From contig NZ_JANWOI010000003.1 in the NCBI RefSeq assembly GCF_027920805.1, positions 558,001 to 622,000 on the forward strand: a stretch of 64,000 bases of DNA. The letters are read 5' to 3'. The position numbers and the translations under genes are program-made. This DNA comes from Govania unica (GTDB lineage: Bacteria > Pseudomonadota > Alphaproteobacteria > Sphingomonadales > Govanellaceae). Positions 25,595-37,308 of this stretch are shown here, piece after piece. The notes below the pieces were generated by a model. That model had not been told where the DNA came from, did no database searches, and saw nothing but the letters and a program-made list of their open reading frames with translations. Each line of letters begins with the position of its first letter. Position 1 is the stretch's first letter.

Positions 25595-25610
25595 TTTGAT
25601 TGCAATCAAA
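25595..25610. promoter_or_regulatory. 16-bp palindrome in the leader of the exporter operon
   Basis: TTTGATTGCAATCAAA is a perfect AT-rich dyad in the 400-base divergent gap (25411-25809) before the FUSC exporter gene. It has the size of a dimeric regulator site; the regulator is unknown. No gene or other repeat was seen in the gap. Confidence 0.4.
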
Positions 25611-25809
25611 CAAGCCTTGGCCGCCTGTGTAGCCTATGTCACCATTTGCCCAGAGTGCTTTATGTCGACGAGGTTTGAGGCGCATAATTTGCATGGGTGC
25701 TTCCGTTGTCATGCATATACCGCATAGCAGGTCCTGTGACGTTTGCGCTCCTCGATCTGGGGATAGCTGGTAAATTTGCGCCCCATCTCACAGGCTGGAA
25801 CAGGCTCCA

Positions 25810-27870
25810 ATGATTTTGCCCGGACGGAAGGAATGGATCTTCTCGGTCAAGGCGTTCATTGGCGCCATGTCGGCTGTCTATATTGCCTTTCAAATAGATT
25901 TGTCGCGCCCGGTCTGGGCCATGCTGACCGCCTATATCGTCGCCCAGCCGCTGGCTGGCATGGTGCAGTCGAAGGCGGTTTATCGCGCGATCGGCACGGT
26001 GATCGGCTCGGCGCTGGCCATTGTGGTGGTTACCGAATTCATCAATGCGCCCGAGCTGATGACGCTCATTCTGGCGCTGTGGGTGGCGCTTTGCGTCTAT
26101 GTGACGGTGCTCGAAAAATCTCCGCGCAGTTACATGCTGATGCTATCCGGCTATACGGTGGTCATTATCGCCAGCCAAAGCGTGACCACGCCGGACCTGA
26201 TTTTCGATACCGCCTTGTCGCGTTGCGAGGAAATTCTGCTCGGCATCGGCTGCGCTATTCTCGCCAACAATCTGATCTTTCCGCAACGGGTGGGGCCGGT
26301 TCTGCTGGCCCGGCTGGACAGCTGGCTGCAGGATGCGGTCAAATTGACCCGTGGGGTCTTGAACGGAATGGGCGACAAGGCTGAAGCCGACCGCGATTTC
26401 GCCCGGCTGACCAGCGACGCCATCGCCCTTGATGCGCTGCGTTTTCACGCGGTCTATGACACGCCGAAACTGCGCGCGGCGGAAAATGTGATCATTGCGC
26501 TGCGTCACCGCATGCAGAATTTGCTGCCCCTGCTGGTCGGGGTGCAGGATCGCGGCATCACCCTCAGACTGCGCAGCCCCGCGGTTTATGATCAGGCCGC
26601 GCCCCTGCTCAGGCGGACGGCTGCCTGGTTGGACGATCCGAAGGGCACACCGTCATCGGCTGCGGATATTCAACTCGATCTGGCCGCAGCCATGCCGAGC
26701 GATCTGGACATCCGCAAAAGCTGGGACCAATTGCTGTTGCGCACCATTCTTCAACGACTGTCGGATATCATCTCGGCTTGGGGCGAATGCTATGGGCTCC
26801 GACGCAACATAGATTCCATTTCCCGCGATCAGCCGCCGGTCTCCGGCCCGGCCCGGATTGCGGTGCATCGCGATCATTTGGTCGCGGCGCTGTCGGGGAT
26901 GGCTGCGGCGGTGTCCGTGGGACTGACCGGGCTGTTCTGGATGTTTACCGGCTGGCCGCATGGTTCGGTGGCCATGATGATGTCGGCCGTCGGCGCCAGC
27001 ATTTTCTCGGCCCAGGACGATCCGGGGCCGGTGGTGGTCAGGTTTTTGTATCTGTCGATCCCGGCAGCCATGATCGCCGGAGTTTATGAAGTCGCCATAT
27101 TTCCGGCTTTCAGCGATTTTCCAATGCTGGTTCTGGTGCTGGCGCCAACCTATTTGATATTGGGCGCGTTTTTGGCCATTCCGGCCTATGCCCCGTCTAT
27201 GATGCCGCTCCTTCTTGGCGCGACGGGTATTCTGTCCATTTCGAACACGCTGCCGATCGATTTCGAGAATTTCGTCAATGGCGCCGTAGCCCAGGTGTTT
27301 GGCCTCGGGATTTCCGCAATCGTTCTTATGCTGATGCGTCGTTTGGGTACCGATTGGGCGGCGGCGCGCTTAATGGGGGCGGTCCGCCGTGATCTCGTGA
27401 GGATCGCGGCCGGAGACCCGACCCTGCGACAGGCCGAGTTTGAAAGCCGCATGACCGATCGCCTGGCTGAGCTTGTGCCGAGGCTCGCCGGGTCAGAGGC
27501 AAAACGCCATCAGGTCATGACGGATGCTCAGGCGGGTTACAGGCTTGGGCTCAATATGCTGGCGCTTCAACAAATCCGCCCCGACTTGCCGGGAACTGTG
27601 GGGCCCGCGGTGACGGAGCTTCTGCGCGCTCTCCAACGCTATTTCAGCATCGTCATACCGGATCAGGCCAAGATCAACGATCTTGTGGGGCAGCATGATC
27701 TTGTCATGCGTCTTATTGCTCAGGCGGACGTCTCCGCCACGACCACACAGGCGCTGATCATCCTTGGCGGCATGCGTCATTCGCTGCTTATTCATAATTC
27801 GTTGAATGAGTCCGTGACCAAGGCCGTCTCCCAATTTGTCGATCCGCTGGTGGAAGGACAGCCCGCATGA
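25810..27870 (+). CDS. FUSC-family inner-membrane exporter (AaeB-like)
   Basis: A 686-residue protein with the two-bundle layout of the fusaric-acid-resistance/AaeB family. Hydrophobic clusters lie at about 15-160 (starting with VKAFIGAMSAVYIAFQIDL) and about 360-520. A cytoplasmic domain sits between them and another occupies the last 160 residues. The family motif SRPVWAMLTAYIVAQPLAG is present. These proteins export aromatic acids or drugs together with a periplasmic adaptor. The DUF1656 and adaptor genes follow directly, and the DUF1656 start overlaps its stop (ATGA). Confidence 0.9.
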   Translation: MILPGRKEWIFSVKAFIGAMSAVYIAFQIDLSRPVWAMLTAYIVAQPLAGMVQSKAVYRAIGTVIGSALAIVVVTEFINAPELMTLILALWVALCVYVTVLEKSPRSYMLMLSGYTVVIIASQSVTTPDLIFDTALSRCEEILLGIGCAILANNLIFPQRVGPVLLARLDSWLQDAVKLTRGVLNGMGDKAEADRDFARLTSDAIALDALRFHAVYDTPKLRAAENVIIALRHRMQNLLPLLVGVQDRGITLRLRSPAVYDQAAPLLRRTAAWLDDPKGTPSSAADIQLDLAAAMPSDLDIRKSWDQLLLRTILQRLSDIISAWGECYGLRRNIDSISRDQPPVSGPARIAVHRDHLVAALSGMAAAVSVGLTGLFWMFTGWPHGSVAMMMSAVGASIFSAQDDPGPVVVRFLYLSIPAAMIAGVYEVAIFPAFSDFPMLVLVLAPTYLILGAFLAIPAYAPSMMPLLLGATGILSISNTLPIDFENFVNGAVAQVFGLGISAIVLMLMRRLGTDWAAARLMGAVRRDLVRIAAGDPTLRQAEFESRMTDRLAELVPRLAGSEAKRHQVMTDAQAGYRLGLNMLALQQIRPDLPGTVGPAVTELLRALQRYFSIVIPDQAKINDLVGQHDLVMRLIAQADVSATTTQALIILGGMRHSLLIHNSLNESVTKAVSQFVDPLVEGQPA

Positions 27871-28076
27871 TCAAGGAAATCGATTTTTTCGGGCTTTACC
27901 TGACCCCGATGCTGGCCTGGATGATTCTGACCTTTGGCATCTGGCTGCTGGTCTGTCGGATCCTCGAATATGTCGATGCCTATCGTTTCGTCTGGCATCG
28001 CAGCCTGTTCAATGTTGCGCTCTACGTTATCCTTCTCGGCGGTGTCACCTATGTCCTGCCGCGCATTCTGTACTGA
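27867..28076 (+). CDS. DUF1656 small membrane protein
   Basis: A 69-residue protein with two helices (about 10-30 and 48-66). It has the DUF1656 pattern EIDFFGLYLTPMLAWMIL and the ending YVLPRILY. It is typically encoded between the AaeB-like and AaeA-like genes, as here, and is thought to be an accessory part of that exporter. The start overlaps the previous stop by 4 bases; the adaptor gene follows 12 bases later. Confidence 0.9.
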   Translation: MIKEIDFFGLYLTPMLAWMILTFGIWLLVCRILEYVDAYRFVWHRSLFNVALYVILLGGVTYVLPRILY

Positions 28077-28088
28077 CCGGAGTCTCTA

Positions 28089-29015
28089 ATGCCGCCACTT
28101 GTGAAAATTGCGATCCGCGTTGCCGTGACGATTGCGGCGCTTTGGATCGCCTGGATCGTCGGCAACAGGCTGTGGGATTATTATATGAACGAACCCTGGA
28201 CGCGGGACGGTCGTATCCGCGCCGATATTGTGCAGGTTGCGACGGATGTGTCGGGGCTTGTGATCCGGGTCCAGGTGATCGACGATCAGTTTGTCAAAAA
28301 GGGCGATGTGCTATTCGAAATCGACCGTATTCGCTATGAAGCGGCGAAGGCCCAGGCGGTGGCCGCTCTGGCCCGGGCCCGTGTCGATATGCTGCAACAA
28401 CAGCGTGACGCCGAACGTTTCCGCAAAATCGGCCCGGGTGCCGTCACCGCCATCCAAAGCGAGCAAACCGAAGCCGCCGCCGACATGGCCCGCGCCACCT
28501 ATCAGCAGGCCCAGGCCAATTTAAAGCTGGCGGAGATCAATATTGAACGCACAGAGGTCCGCTCCCCGGTCAATGGCTATGTCACCAATCTTACCTTGAA
28601 AGACGGGGAATATGTCACCACGGGGCAGGCGGTCATGGCCCTGGTCGACAGCGACAGCTTTCGCATTGATGGCTATTTCGAGGAAACCAAATTGCCGCGC
28701 ATTCGGGTAGGCGACCCGGCAACCATCCGCATCATGGGAGTGGAGCAATCCTTGAAAGGCCATGTGGAAAGCATCGCAGCAGGCATCGCCGACCGCGACC
28801 GCACCAAAAGCCCGGATCTGATCGCCAATGTGAACCCCACCTTCAACTGGGTGCGGCTGGCGCAGCGCATCCCGGTACGCATTAAAATCGATGATCTTCC
28901 TAAAGGAATGCGCTTGATCGCCGGACAGACGACAACGGTTATCGTCGGGTATGAGCAAAAATCAAAACCAGCGGACAAGAAAACGACCGTCCCGGCCGCA
29001 CAGCAAAAGCCCTAA
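28089..29015 (+). CDS. HlyD-family periplasmic adaptor (AaeA-like)
   Basis: A 308-residue membrane-fusion protein. An N-terminal anchor helix (about 5-27) is followed by the biotinyl-lipoyl half-motif VSGLVIRVQVIDDQFVKKGD, a helical hairpin (about 90-155), the second lipoyl half RSPVNGYVTNLTLKDGEYV, and a beta-barrel domain. It would link the FUSC exporter to an outer-membrane channel, possibly the NodT-type factor encoded at 37309-38736. GGAG precedes the ATG. The operon ends here with a terminator that includes the stop codon. Confidence 0.92.
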   Translation: MPPLVKIAIRVAVTIAALWIAWIVGNRLWDYYMNEPWTRDGRIRADIVQVATDVSGLVIRVQVIDDQFVKKGDVLFEIDRIRYEAAKAQAVAALARARVDMLQQQRDAERFRKIGPGAVTAIQSEQTEAAADMARATYQQAQANLKLAEINIERTEVRSPVNGYVTNLTLKDGEYVTTGQAVMALVDSDSFRIDGYFEETKLPRIRVGDPATIRIMGVEQSLKGHVESIAAGIADRDRTKSPDLIANVNPTFNWVRLAQRIPVRIKIDDLPKGMRLIAGQTTTVIVGYEQKSKPADKKTTVPAAQQKP

Positions 29016-29064
29016 AAGAGAAAGCCCCGGTCTGCTTGCATGCAGATCAGGGCTTTCCCTTTTA
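29012..29064 (+). terminator. Terminator of the AaeB-type operon
   Basis: An imperfect long stem: CTAAAAG, GAAAGCCC and TCTGC on the left pair with GCAGA, GGGCTTTC and CTTTTAG on the right, around TTGCAT. The left arm overlaps the adaptor stop codon. Confidence 0.75.
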
Positions 29065-29277
29065 GTCCATTTCTGGACCCTTTTGCCGTCTTGACGGACG
29101 CCGAGACGTCTTCGATCGGCAAAAGTATCTCGGTTCAGAAATCTTACCCCCGTGCGTGGCAACAAATCAAGTCGTGGCCACCCCGAGCGGCTTTGATCCT
29201 TTTTCCAGCATGTTAGGCAGGGCGCAGCGGATCAGCCAAAGCGGGGCCTCCGCGAAACCGCCGCGACTCGCGGAAAA

Positions 29278-29685
29278 TCAGCGGCGCGCGAGGTAATCCG
29301 AGGCGGTGGTAGGCCCTTGGGCAACGGTATCGTCGTGGCGCTGGATAAATTTGCGCGATTCAAAGAAATATTTGGGGCCTGACGGCATGTTCGCCTTGAC
29401 CATGGCGGCGGCCAGAGCCTCTTTCTTGTCGGCCGGGGTCGTGGCGGGCTGGATCAGGACGAAATCCCAACCGGCGCCATCGCTATGGATATAAAGCTGA
29501 CGCGGCGGCAGGCCGACGCTGACATTGATCTCATCGAGCTTTTTGATGGATTCAAGGAAGGCTTCATGCTGGCCGGGCACGATATGATAAATTTCGATCA
29601 TGGTCTCTTCGACGGGTTTCGGCTTGTCTGCCCAGGCGGAGCTGGTCATGAGGCCAGCAATCAAAAGGCTGGAGATAAATTTCAT
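29278..29685 (-). CDS. Exported NIPSNAP/ABM-like protein
   Basis: A 135-residue protein with a signal peptide (KFISSLLIAGLMTSSAWA, cleaved at about residue 19). The remaining domain begins MIEIYHIVPGQHEAFLESIK, a pattern typical of ferredoxin-like alpha/beta-barrel (ABM, NIPSNAP or Dabb-type) proteins. The later DGAGWDFVLIQP fits a second strand. Such domains often form dimers that bind hydrophobic or aromatic ligands, but no function is known for this one. It is divergent from the RND adaptor gene across a 212-base promoter region. Confidence 0.65.
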   Translation of the reverse strand: MKFISSLLIAGLMTSSAWADKPKPVEETMIEIYHIVPGQHEAFLESIKKLDEINVSVGLPPRQLYIHSDGAGWDFVLIQPATTPADKKEALAAAMVKANMPSGPKYFFESRKFIQRHDDTVAQGPTTASDYLARR

Positions 29686-29897
29686 GTGGACATCCCTTTT
29701 TTTAGAATAAGATCCTCAGCATAGCTAAGCTGGTTGCCCCTGCATGCGCCTCGCGGTCGTTTTCCGTCGTATCCGGGCCAGAAATGTAAATGAACACAGA
29801 ATTTTGTGACGTCAGTCCCACTGGTTGCCTTATACTGGCAAGCGTTAACCTTATTACGTGACTTCAGTACGTGGTTTAAGTTTCCGCTAACAATCGC

Positions 29898-31109
29898 ATG
29901 CAATTCTCAAGTCATTGGGGGGCGACGATTAAGCAGACCTTGAAAAAGCCGGCGTTGGTTCTGTTGCTCATCGTTCTTGGGCTTGGCGGCTGGTGGTGGC
30001 ACAGCCACAACACTCCGGACTCAACCACTGCGGGCCATGGCAAGAAAGGCGCTGGTGATCGCGTGGTTCCGGCGGTTATTGCCAAGGCCGAAATTGCCGA
30101 TGTTCCCATTATCATCACCGCGCTTGGAACCATAACGGCACGTGAACAGGCCACGGTGCACACACGGGTCGATGGCCTGTTGCAAGACCTGCTGTTTAAA
30201 GAAGGCGATCTGGTCAAGGCGGGCAGTGTGATCGCCAGGATCGATTCACGTCCCTTTGATGCGACGCTCAAGGCTGCCGTGGGGCAGCTGGCAAGGGATC
30301 AGGCACAGCTTGATTCCGGACGTCTGGATTTGAAGCGCTATCAAACGCTGCTCGCCCAGGATTCCATTGCGAGCCAGCAGGTCGACGATCAGCAGGCCCT
30401 GGTCAAGCAACTGGAAGGCACCGTCGCCTCGGACGTAGGGAGCGTGGACACGGCGCGCTTGAATGTGGTCTTTACCAAGGTCACGGCCCCTATAACGGGG
30501 ATTGCCGGATTGCGTCAGGTCACAGTCGGAAATCTGGTCTCCACAACCGACGTGAACGGCATTGTCATCATTGCTCAGCTTCAGCCGATCACCGCCGTCT
30601 TTGCCGTCCCGCAGGAAAATCTGCCGAAAGTCATGGAGAAATTGCGCGATGCCAATGGCAAACAGCGCGAACTGACGGTCGATGCGCTCGACCGCACCGG
30701 GAAGACCATACTTGATAGTGGCAAGCTTCTGGCGCTCGACAATCAAATCGACAGCACCACCGGAACTTTGATGTTCAAGGGGTTGTTCGAAAACAAAGCA
30801 AGCCGGTTGTTTCCCGGTCAGTTTGTCAATATCCGGCTGACGATCGATACCCTGCATGGCGCGGTGGTCGTGCCGCAGGGGGCTATCCAAACGGGGGCAC
30901 CTGGAACCTATGTCTATGTGGTGACGCCAAAGCAGACGGCATCAATTCGTAAGGTGGAGCTTGGCCCGTTATATGGCGATCGCATCGTCGTGACCAAGGG
31001 GCTGAGCGCCACAGACAGTGTAGTGACAGAAGGGACGGATAAACTGCGGGAAGGAGCACCGATCACCATGGTGACAAGGTCTCCCGCCTCGGCTGGCAAG
31101 CAGAAATAG
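29898..31109 (+). CDS. mdtA: RND efflux periplasmic adaptor (MdtA-like)
   Basis: A 403-residue membrane-fusion protein. An N-terminal anchor helix (about 18-34, [16 protein letters not shown]) is followed by a lipoyl domain with [21 protein letters not shown], a helical hairpin (about 115-180), [16 protein letters not shown], and beta-barrel and membrane-proximal domains. The MdtA-type phrase [21 protein letters not shown] is present. It is the first gene of a four-gene operon with two RND pumps and an outer-membrane factor. The start is uncertain because no good Shine-Dalgarno sequence lies before ATG 29898. Confidence 0.93.
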   Translation: MQFSSHWGATIKQTLKKPALVLLLIVLGLGGWWWHSHNTPDSTTAGHGKKGAGDRVVPAVIAKAEIADVPIIITALGTITAREQATVHTRVDGLLQDLLFKEGDLVKAGSVIARIDSRPFDATLKAAVGQLARDQAQLDSGRLDLKRYQTLLAQDSIASQQVDDQQALVKQLEGTVASDVGSVDTARLNVVFTKVTAPITGIAGLRQVTVGNLVSTTDVNGIVIIAQLQPITAVFAVPQENLPKVMEKLRDANGKQRELTVDALDRTGKTILDSGKLLALDNQIDSTTGTLMFKGLFENKASRLFPGQFVNIRLTIDTLHGAVVVPQGAIQTGAPGTYVYVVTPKQTASIRKVELGPLYGDRIVVTKGLSATDSVVTEGTDKLREGAPITMVTRSPASAGKQK

Positions 31110-31111
31110 CC

Positions 31112-34100
31112 ATGAACCCGTCAGAGCCGTTTATCCGCAGACCGATTGCCACCAGTCTCCTGATGATCGCCATTCTGATTGCCGGGCTCGTGGCGTTCGG
31201 TCAGCTGCCTCAGTCAGCTTTGCCTCAGGTCGATTATCCGACCATTCAGGTTACGACCCTCTATCCGGGGGCAAGCCCCGATGTGATCACCTCCTCGATC
31301 ACCGCGCCGCTGGAACGGCAGTTCGGCCAGATGCCGGGTTTGCAGGAAATGTGGTCGTCGAGTTCGGGGGGAGCCTCGGTCATCACCTTGCGCTTTGCCC
31401 TGGAGCTCCAACTCGATGTGGCGGAGCAGGAGGTACAGGCCGCGATCAATGCCGCCACAAGCTTTTTGCCGACCGATCTGCCCGCGCCGCCCATCTACAA
31501 CAAAGTCAACCCCGCCGATGCCCCGGTCCTGACCCTGTCGCTCACATCGGACACTCTGGCTTTGCCGAAAGTGCAGGACTTGGGCGATACCCGGATTGCA
31601 CAGAAACTGTCGCAAGTGACCGGAGTTGGACTTGTCACCCTGTCCGGCGGACAAAAGCCCGCGGTGCGTATCCAGGCAAATCCCCGCGCGCTCGCGTCTT
31701 TGGGTTTGTCGCTGGATGATCTGCGCACAGCCATCATTGCCGGGAACGTCAATCAGGCCAAGGGCAGTTTCGACGGACCGGCCATCGCCAGCACTATCGA
31801 CGCGAACGATCAGCTGACCTCGGCCGCCGCTTACCGTGATTTGATCGTCGGCTATAAGGCCGGTGCGCCCATTCGTTTGTCGGATATCGCCGCAGCCGTG
31901 GACGATGCCGAAAATGTGCGTCTCGCCGCCTGGGCCGGCAAGGCTGATCCGCTGACTATCACGCCTGCCATCATCATCAATGTGCAGCGCCAACCCGGCG
32001 CCAATGTGATCGAGACCGTGGATCGCATCAAGGCCCTGTTGCCGCAGTTGCGAGCCGGGCTGCCAGCCTCCGTCAATCTTGAGATCCTCACCGATCGCAC
32101 CATCACCATCCGCGCCTCGGTGCGCGATGTTCAGATCGAGCTCGGCATGGCCGTCTTTTTGGTCGTCATGGTGATTTTTCTGTTTCTGCGCAGTTTCCGG
32201 GCGACGATCATTCCAAGCATTGCGGTTCCGTTGTCGCTCATCGGGACATTTGCAGTCATGGAACTGGCGGGTTTCACCATCAATAACCTGTCGCTGATGG
32301 CTCTGACCATCGCCGCGGGCTTTGTGGTCGATGACGCCATTGTCATGATTGAAAACATCTCCCGCTATGTGGAGCAGGGGGAGAACGCGTTCGAGGCCGC
32401 CCTCAAAGGCTCGCGGCAGATCGGCTTCACGATTATTTCTTTGACGGTGTCGTTGCTCGCGGTCTTGATCCCCTTGCTGTTCATGAAGGAAGTGGTGGGG
32501 CGGCTGTTCCGCGAATTCGCCATCACGCTCGCCATCGCCATTTTGATTTCGGCCGTGGTGTCATTGACCTTGACGCCGATGATGTGCGCGCATCTTCTGC
32601 GTCATGAAGATCCTGACGAACAGCCGAAAATCCTCAAAGCTCTCGGGGACGCCTTCGAGCGCTTGATTGCGGCTTATGCAAAGGCGCTGGATTGGGTTCT
32701 GGCGCGGCAGACATTGACACTGATCGTTGCGGTCCTGACCTTGGTACTGACGGTTTTTCTGGCGACGGTTGTGAGCAAGGGGTTTTTCCCGACCCAGGAT
32801 ACCGGTGCCCTGCAAGCGGTGACCGAGGCACCGCAGACGATTTCCTTTACTGCCATGGCAGAACGCCAGCGCAGCCTCGCATTGCAAATTCTGAAAGATC
32901 CGGCGGTTGAAAGCCTGTCGTCCTTTATTGGTGTGGACGGCATCAACAGCACTCTCAACAGCGGCCGCATACTGATCAATCTCAAATCCCTGAGCAGCGG
33001 ACGTGACCGCGCCCCGGCGGTGATCCGGAGAATTCAGGACAATGTGCGGGAGGTGTCGGGTATCACGCTCTATCTGCAGCCGGTGCAGGACCTGACCATC
33101 GACGACCGGGTGAGCCGCACGCAATACAGCTTCACGCTCGACACGTCAGACCCTCCCGAACTTGGGGAATGGACACCGAAATTGATGGCGCGTCTGCAAA
33201 CGTTGCCGGAACTTCGCGATGTGGCGACGGATCTTCAAAGTCAGGGACTGCAAAGTTACGTCCAGATTGATCGCGATGCGGCGGCGCGTGTGGGCGTCAA
33301 GGTGGCGGATATCGATACAGCGCTTTACAACGCCTTTGGCCAGCGTTTGATCTCGACCATTTTCACCCAGGCCAATCAATATCGTGTGGTGCTTGAGACA
33401 TCGCCGGAATTCCGCACGCACCCACAGGATATCCTGAGCCTTTATGTGCCGGGGACCATCAATAATGTGACGACGCAAGTCCCCATGGCGACATTCGTTC
33501 GAGTGAGCGAAAAACGCTCGGATCTTGTTATCAATCATCTCAATCAATTTCCGGCGACGACCATATCCTTCAATCTTGCGCCCGGAGTGTCGCTTGGTGA
33601 GGCTGTCGACACAATCGAACAGAACCAACGAGACCTAGGGATGCCGGCAAGCCTGCGCAGCGAATTTCAGGGCGCGACATTGGCTTTCAAATCGGCGCTT
33701 GGTAACCAGATTTTTCTGGTACTGGCCGCGATCGTGACCATGTATATCGTGCTTGGCGTTCTGTATGAAAGCTACATCCATCCGGTCACAATTCTGTCCA
33801 CCTTGCCTTCGGCGGGGGTGGGGGCCTTGCTTGCTTTGATCCTGTCGGGCAATGATCTCAATGTCATTGCCATTATCGGCATTGTTTTGTTGATCGGCAT
33901 CGTCAAGAAAAACGCCATCATGATGATCGACTTTGCCCTTGATGCGGAGCGCCATCAGGGCCTGAGCCCCCATGATGCGATCCGACAGGCCTGTTTGCTG
34001 CGCTTGCGCCCGATCCTCATGACCACCATGGCAGCGCTGCTTGGGGCCATGCCGCTGATGCTCGGGACCGGCATGGGCAGCGAGTTGCGGCATCCGCTTG

Positions 34101-34228
34101 GTCTGACCATGGTTGGCGGGTTGCTGGTCAGCCAGGTCCTGACCCTGTTCACAACGCCGGTGATCTATCTCGCCTTTGATCGATTGGCGCGGCGCTTCGA
34201 CCCGGTCGAGGAGGGAGTGCCGGAATGA
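31112..34228 (+). CDS. mdtB: RND efflux permease (MdtB-like)
   Basis: A 1038-residue RND pump with 12 membrane helices and two large periplasmic loops. The N terminus [17 protein letters not shown] and the proton-relay pair in helix 4 ([16 protein letters not shown], about 395-410) are intact. Internal repeat symmetry is clear ([20 protein letters not shown] and the second half [20 protein letters not shown]). In MdtABC two different RND subunits form a mixed trimer. It starts 2 bases after the adaptor gene and overlaps the next pump gene by 4 bases. Confidence 0.94.
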   Translation: MNPSEPFIRRPIATSLLMIAILIAGLVAFGQLPQSALPQVDYPTIQVTTLYPGASPDVITSSITAPLERQFGQMPGLQEMWSSSSGGASVITLRFALELQLDVAEQEVQAAINAATSFLPTDLPAPPIYNKVNPADAPVLTLSLTSDTLALPKVQDLGDTRIAQKLSQVTGVGLVTLSGGQKPAVRIQANPRALASLGLSLDDLRTAIIAGNVNQAKGSFDGPAIASTIDANDQLTSAAAYRDLIVGYKAGAPIRLSDIAAAVDDAENVRLAAWAGKADPLTITPAIIINVQRQPGANVIETVDRIKALLPQLRAGLPASVNLEILTDRTITIRASVRDVQIELGMAVFLVVMVIFLFLRSFRATIIPSIAVPLSLIGTFAVMELAGFTINNLSLMALTIAAGFVVDDAIVMIENISRYVEQGENAFEAALKGSRQIGFTIISLTVSLLAVLIPLLFMKEVVGRLFREFAITLAIAILISAVVSLTLTPMMCAHLLRHEDPDEQPKILKALGDAFERLIAAYAKALDWVLARQTLTLIVAVLTLVLTVFLATVVSKGFFPTQDTGALQAVTEAPQTISFTAMAERQRSLALQILKDPAVESLSSFIGVDGINSTLNSGRILINLKSLSSGRDRAPAVIRRIQDNVREVSGITLYLQPVQDLTIDDRVSRTQYSFTLDTSDPPELGEWTPKLMARLQTLPELRDVATDLQSQGLQSYVQIDRDAAARVGVKVADIDTALYNAFGQRLISTIFTQANQYRVVLETSPEFRTHPQDILSLYVPGTINNVTTQVPMATFVRVSEKRSDLVINHLNQFPATTISFNLAPGVSLGEAVDTIEQNQRDLGMPASLRSEFQGATLAFKSALGNQIFLVLAAIVTMYIVLGVLYESYIHPVTILSTLPSAGVGALLALILSGNDLNVIAIIGIVLLIGIVKKNAIMMIDFALDAERHQGLSPHDAIRQACLLRLRPILMTTMAALLGAMPLMLGTGMGSELRHPLGLTMVGGLLVSQVLTLFTTPVIYLAFDRLARRFDPVEEGVPE

Positions 34229-37200
34229 ATATCTCGCGGATATTCATAGAGCGCCCGGTGGCCACCATGCTGTTGACAGTGGCCATTGCTTTGGCCGGCA
34301 TTCTCGGCTTCATCATGTTGCCGGTGTCGCCTTTGCCGCAGGTGGATTTCCCCACCATCATTGTCCAGGCGAGCCTTCCCGGTGCTAGCCCCGACACCAT
34401 GGCGGCGACTGTCGCGACACCGCTTGAGCGGGCGCTTGGGACCATTGACGGCATCAATGAATTAACGTCGAGCAGCTCGCTTGGCTCCTCGCGTGTGGTC
34501 ATGCAATTCGATCTGACGAAAAACATCGATAACGCGGCGCGGGATGTCCAGGCCGCTATCAATGCGGCGCGCATCACCTTGCCCGCAAACCTGCCGAGCA
34601 ACCCGACCTATCGCAAAGTCAATCCGGCGGATGCGCCGGTGATGATCATTACCCTCACGTCGGACAGTAAGACCCGGGGTCAGATGTATGACGCCGCCTC
34701 GACCATTCTCGCCCAACGCATTTCGCAAATCGACGGGGTCGGGCAGGTGACGGTCAGTGGTGGTGCTTTGCCTGCGGTGCGCGTGGAGGTCAATCTTCCG
34801 GCGCTGAATGCACGCGGCATTGGCCTTGATGCCCTACGCACCGCCATCGCGAGCACAAATGTCAAACGGCCGAAAGGCATCATTGATGACCACGAACGGC
34901 AATGGCAGGTCGGCGCCAATGATCAGGCTTCGGTCGCCGCCGATTATGCGCCGCTGGTTGTCGGCTACAACAGGCAGACCGGGGCTGCCGTACGTCTGAC
35001 CGATGTGGCCGATGTCATAGATAGCGTCCAGGATATCCGCAATATGGGATTGACGGACGGCATGCCGGCGATCCAGCTGATCGTGTTCCGTCAGCCTGGG
35101 GCAAATATTCTCGATACCGTGGCCCGTGTGCGCGACATGCTGCCTTTTTTGCGGGCGTCCATTCCGGCGGCCATTGATATGCGGGTGTCGATGGAGCGCA
35201 CCACAACCATCCGGGCTTCGCTTTATGAAGTCGAACAGACGCTGGCGATCTCGATCGGGCTTGTCATTCTCGTGGTGTTTCTGTTCCTGCGCCATGGCCG
35301 GGCGACGCTCATTCCGGGGATTGCCGTGCCGGTGTCCTTGCTCGGTACGCTCGCGGCTATGTATCTGCTTGGTTACAGCCTGAACAATCTGTCGCTTATG
35401 GCGCTTACTGTGGCCACTGGATTTGTCGTCGATGACGCCATCGTCGTGCTTGAAAACACCATGCGCCATATCGAAAGCGGCATGAAGCCCAAAGCCGCTG
35501 CATTGCTGGGCTCACGCGAGGTCGGCTTTACGGTGTTGTCGATGAGCCTGTCCTTGATCGCCGTCTTCATTCCCATCCTGGCCATGGGCGGTATTGTCGG
35601 ACGCCTGTTCCGCGAATTCGCCGTGACCCTGTCCATTGCCATCCTGGTGTCGCTGGTCATATCCCTGACCGCCACACCGATGCTATGCGCGCTCTGGCTG
35701 CGGCGAAAGCCAGAGGTGGAGAAGCCATCGTTTTTCACCAGTCTGTTTGACCGTGTGCAGGCTGGCTATGGACGCACACTCGGCTGGTCGCTCGATCACA
35801 GCAAAACCCTGTTGCTTATCCTGTTGGCCACGATCGCGTTTAATGTCTGGTTATATGTCCATGTGCCCAAGGGATTTTTCCCGCAACAGGACACCGGATT
35901 GATGCTTGGCAGCATGCAGGCCGATCAGTCTACGTCGTTTCAGTCCATGAGCAAAAAGGTCACCCAGTTTGAAGCCATCGTCGGCAAGGACCCGGCCGTG
36001 GCCCATGTGATTGCGTCAACGGGAGGCGGGCAACGGAATTCGGGCAATATGTTCGTGGTCCTGAAGCCGCTCAAAGAGCGAAAAATTTCGGCGGGTGCCG
36101 TGAACGACCGTTTGCGCTCACATTTCCGAGACGTGGCCGGAGCCTCGCTGTTTCTGCAATCGGCGCAGGATCTGCGGATTGGCGGGCGGCAAAGCGGCGG
36201 ACAGTATCAATATACGTTGCAGTCGGATCATCTCAAACTGCTGCGGGAATGGGAGCCGCGCATCCGGGAGGCCATGAGCAATCTGAAGCAGCTCGAAGAC
36301 GTCAACACGGATGCACAGGACAAGGGCCTGCAAACTTCATTATCGGTCGACCGCGACACAGCATCGCGGCTTGGTATAGATTTTTCGGTTTTTGACAGCA
36401 CACTGAACGATGCGTTCGGTCAGAAGCTGATATCGACCATCTATGCGCCGCTCAATCAATATTATGTTGTGATGGAAGCCGCGCCCACTTTCCTGCAAAG
36501 TCGGCAGTCGCTTGAGGATATATATTTCGTTGGCTCGACCGGCCGGATTATTCCTCTGGATGCCTTTGCGAAAATCACGCCCACAATGACGCCGCTTGTC
36601 GTCAATCATCAGGGGCAGTTGGCCGCGAGCACAATTTCCTTCAACCTCGCAAAGGGCGTCTCGCTTGGCGATGCGACCATTGCCATCGATCAGGCTTTGG
36701 CGAAAATCGCTGTGCCATCAGGAATCACCGCAAGTTTCCAGGGCAGCGCCAAGGTATTCCAGGAATCCCTCAGCAGTCAGCCCATGCTCATTCTTGTGGC
36801 ACTGATGACCATTTATATTGTGCTCGGCGTTCTCTATGAAAGCCTTGTGCATCCCTTGACGATCCTGTCGACCTTGCCCTCGGCCGGGGTCGGGGCCATT
36901 CTGGCTTTGCTGGTGGTTGGCATGGATTTCAGTATCATTGCCTTTATCGGGGTTATTTTGCTGATCGGTATCGTCAAGAAAAACGCCATCATGATGATCG
37001 ATGTCGCAATCGAGATCGAACGGCGGGAAAATACCAGTGCCCGGGAGGCGATCTATCGCGCCTGTCTGTTGCGCTTGCGGCCCATTTTGATGACCACGCT
37101 TGCGGCTTTGTTCGGGGCGCTTCCACTGGCGCTTGTGACCGGAGACGGGGCGGAGACGCGACAGCCGCTTGGCGTCTCCATCGTCGGCGGATTGCTCGTC

Positions 37201-37308
37201 AGTCAGGTTTTGACACTTTACACCACGCCGGTGGTTTACCTCACGCTTGACCGGCTGCGGATCAGGATCGGACGTTTCCGCCAACGTCTGGCCGGGGGGG
37301 AGGTTTGA
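34225..37308 (+). CDS. mdtC: RND efflux permease (MdtC-like)
   Basis: A 1027-residue RND pump paralogous to the preceding one. It has the N terminus [20 protein letters not shown], the helix-4 acidic pair in [17 protein letters not shown] and the second-half repeat [20 protein letters not shown]. It overlaps mdtB by 4 bases (ATGA), and the outer-membrane factor gene follows with no gap at all. The two-pump arrangement plus adaptor is the MdtABC signature. Substrates such as bile salts or novobiocin are known for the E. coli pump and cannot be assumed here. Confidence 0.94.
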   Translation: MNISRIFIERPVATMLLTVAIALAGILGFIMLPVSPLPQVDFPTIIVQASLPGASPDTMAATVATPLERALGTIDGINELTSSSSLGSSRVVMQFDLTKNIDNAARDVQAAINAARITLPANLPSNPTYRKVNPADAPVMIITLTSDSKTRGQMYDAASTILAQRISQIDGVGQVTVSGGALPAVRVEVNLPALNARGIGLDALRTAIASTNVKRPKGIIDDHERQWQVGANDQASVAADYAPLVVGYNRQTGAAVRLTDVADVIDSVQDIRNMGLTDGMPAIQLIVFRQPGANILDTVARVRDMLPFLRASIPAAIDMRVSMERTTTIRASLYEVEQTLAISIGLVILVVFLFLRHGRATLIPGIAVPVSLLGTLAAMYLLGYSLNNLSLMALTVATGFVVDDAIVVLENTMRHIESGMKPKAAALLGSREVGFTVLSMSLSLIAVFIPILAMGGIVGRLFREFAVTLSIAILVSLVISLTATPMLCALWLRRKPEVEKPSFFTSLFDRVQAGYGRTLGWSLDHSKTLLLILLATIAFNVWLYVHVPKGFFPQQDTGLMLGSMQADQSTSFQSMSKKVTQFEAIVGKDPAVAHVIASTGGGQRNSGNMFVVLKPLKERKISAGAVNDRLRSHFRDVAGASLFLQSAQDLRIGGRQSGGQYQYTLQSDHLKLLREWEPRIREAMSNLKQLEDVNTDAQDKGLQTSLSVDRDTASRLGIDFSVFDSTLNDAFGQKLISTIYAPLNQYYVVMEAAPTFLQSRQSLEDIYFVGSTGRIIPLDAFAKITPTMTPLVVNHQGQLAASTISFNLAKGVSLGDATIAIDQALAKIAVPSGITASFQGSAKVFQESLSSQPMLILVALMTIYIVLGVLYESLVHPLTILSTLPSAGVGAILALLVVGMDFSIIAFIGVILLIGIVKKNAIMMIDVAIEIERRENTSAREAIYRACLLRLRPILMTTLAALFGALPLALVTGDGAETRQPLGVSIVGGLLVSQVLTLYTTPVVYLTLDRLRIRIGRFRQRLAGGEV

